Source: a bacterium Ga0077546
Lineage (GTDB): Bacteria; Cyanobacteriota; Vampirovibrionia; Obscuribacterales; Obscuribacteraceae
Length of the DNA stretch: 13,317 nucleotides
Assembly: GCA_001464165.1 (NCBI GenBank)
Contig: LNEX01000502.1
Span: 1-13,317, forward strand
Direction: 5' to 3'
The translations under genes and the position numbers were made by a program. Below, piece by piece: positions 13,128 to 13,317 of the stretch; position 1 is the first letter of the stretch, and every line of letters starts with the position of its first letter. The notes beneath the pieces were generated by a model. That model did no database searches, was not told the origin of the DNA, and saw nothing but the letters and a program-made list of their open reading frames with translations.

Positions 13128-13317
13128 GATGATGTTCCTGTTTGGTTTTTTACTTCAGGCGAGAGGCCGGTCAAGGTCCTCCACCCAGGGGAACGCCCGC
13201 ACGAGCAACTGAATTGATCATTTTGGGCGAGCAAAAAAGAATTCAAGCGTGGGGCCCAGGCCCAAAAGCGCGAGAATTTGGTGATTTTTTGCTGGTAGAA
13301 AGTTGCAGCAGTGACCG

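Overview
The window looks like ordinary chromosome from a free-living bacterium of intermediate G+C. Genes lie on both strands and spacers are unusually roomy, with several strong intrinsic terminators. A Spy/CpxP-type periplasmic protein suggests a cell with an outer membrane. An MqnC-family radical-SAM enzyme suggests menaquinone made by the futalosine route. A large papain-like protein with a GWC...GGH...SDH pattern recalls proteins I associate with deep-branching Cyanobacteria relatives (Melainabacteria/Obscuribacterales). That placement is a guess from style, not something the sequence proves. No tRNA, rRNA, CRISPR array, insertion sequence or prophage gene is visible.

Layout. 1-756 (minus): the 5' part of a secreted Gly/Asn/His-rich protein, preceded by a Spy/CpxP-like protein broken by a +1 frameshift. 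757-1485: a divergent spacer with operator-like repeats, then a MarR regulator (plus). 1486-2111: gene-free, with hairpins. 2112-2966 (plus): a tight two-gene unit of unknown function, a small zinc-ribbon protein and a Cys-containing helical protein. 3074-3543: a small possible gene set among three hairpins, then the likely hisS promoter. 3664-4965 (plus): hisS. 5013-6866 (minus): a 617-residue protein with a C-terminal papain-like hydrolase domain. 6867-7078: a divergent control region with four TACGY boxes exactly 10 bp apart. 7079-8653 (plus): an MqnC-like radical-SAM enzyme and an SRPBCC protein. 8797-10488 (minus): a beta-CASP metallo-beta-lactamase-fold protein. 10489-11155: a long gene-free divergent spacer with repeats and palindromes. 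11156-11908 (plus): a rhomboid protease ending in a very strong terminator. 12231-13127 (minus): a DEDDh exonuclease and, upstream of it, a small membrane protein.

How the genes fit together. Most are single-gene units, so there is no large pathway cluster. Plausible local links are the MarR regulator controlling the divergent Spy-like gene, the zinc-ribbon/Cys protein pair, and the MqnC-like enzyme with the SRPBCC protein. RNA and protein turnover functions (beta-CASP protein, rhomboid, exonuclease) lie near one another but are separately transcribed.

The observations most worth following are: (i) the beta-CASP protein keeps HxHxDH but lacks the SAHAD-type motif B histidine and has Asn in place of the bridging Asp; (ii) the MqnC-like enzyme keeps its cluster cysteines but has several altered family motifs; (iii) the 10-bp phased box array at 6926-6960; (iv) the frameshift in the Spy-like gene; (v) the unrecognised zinc-ribbon/Cys protein pair.
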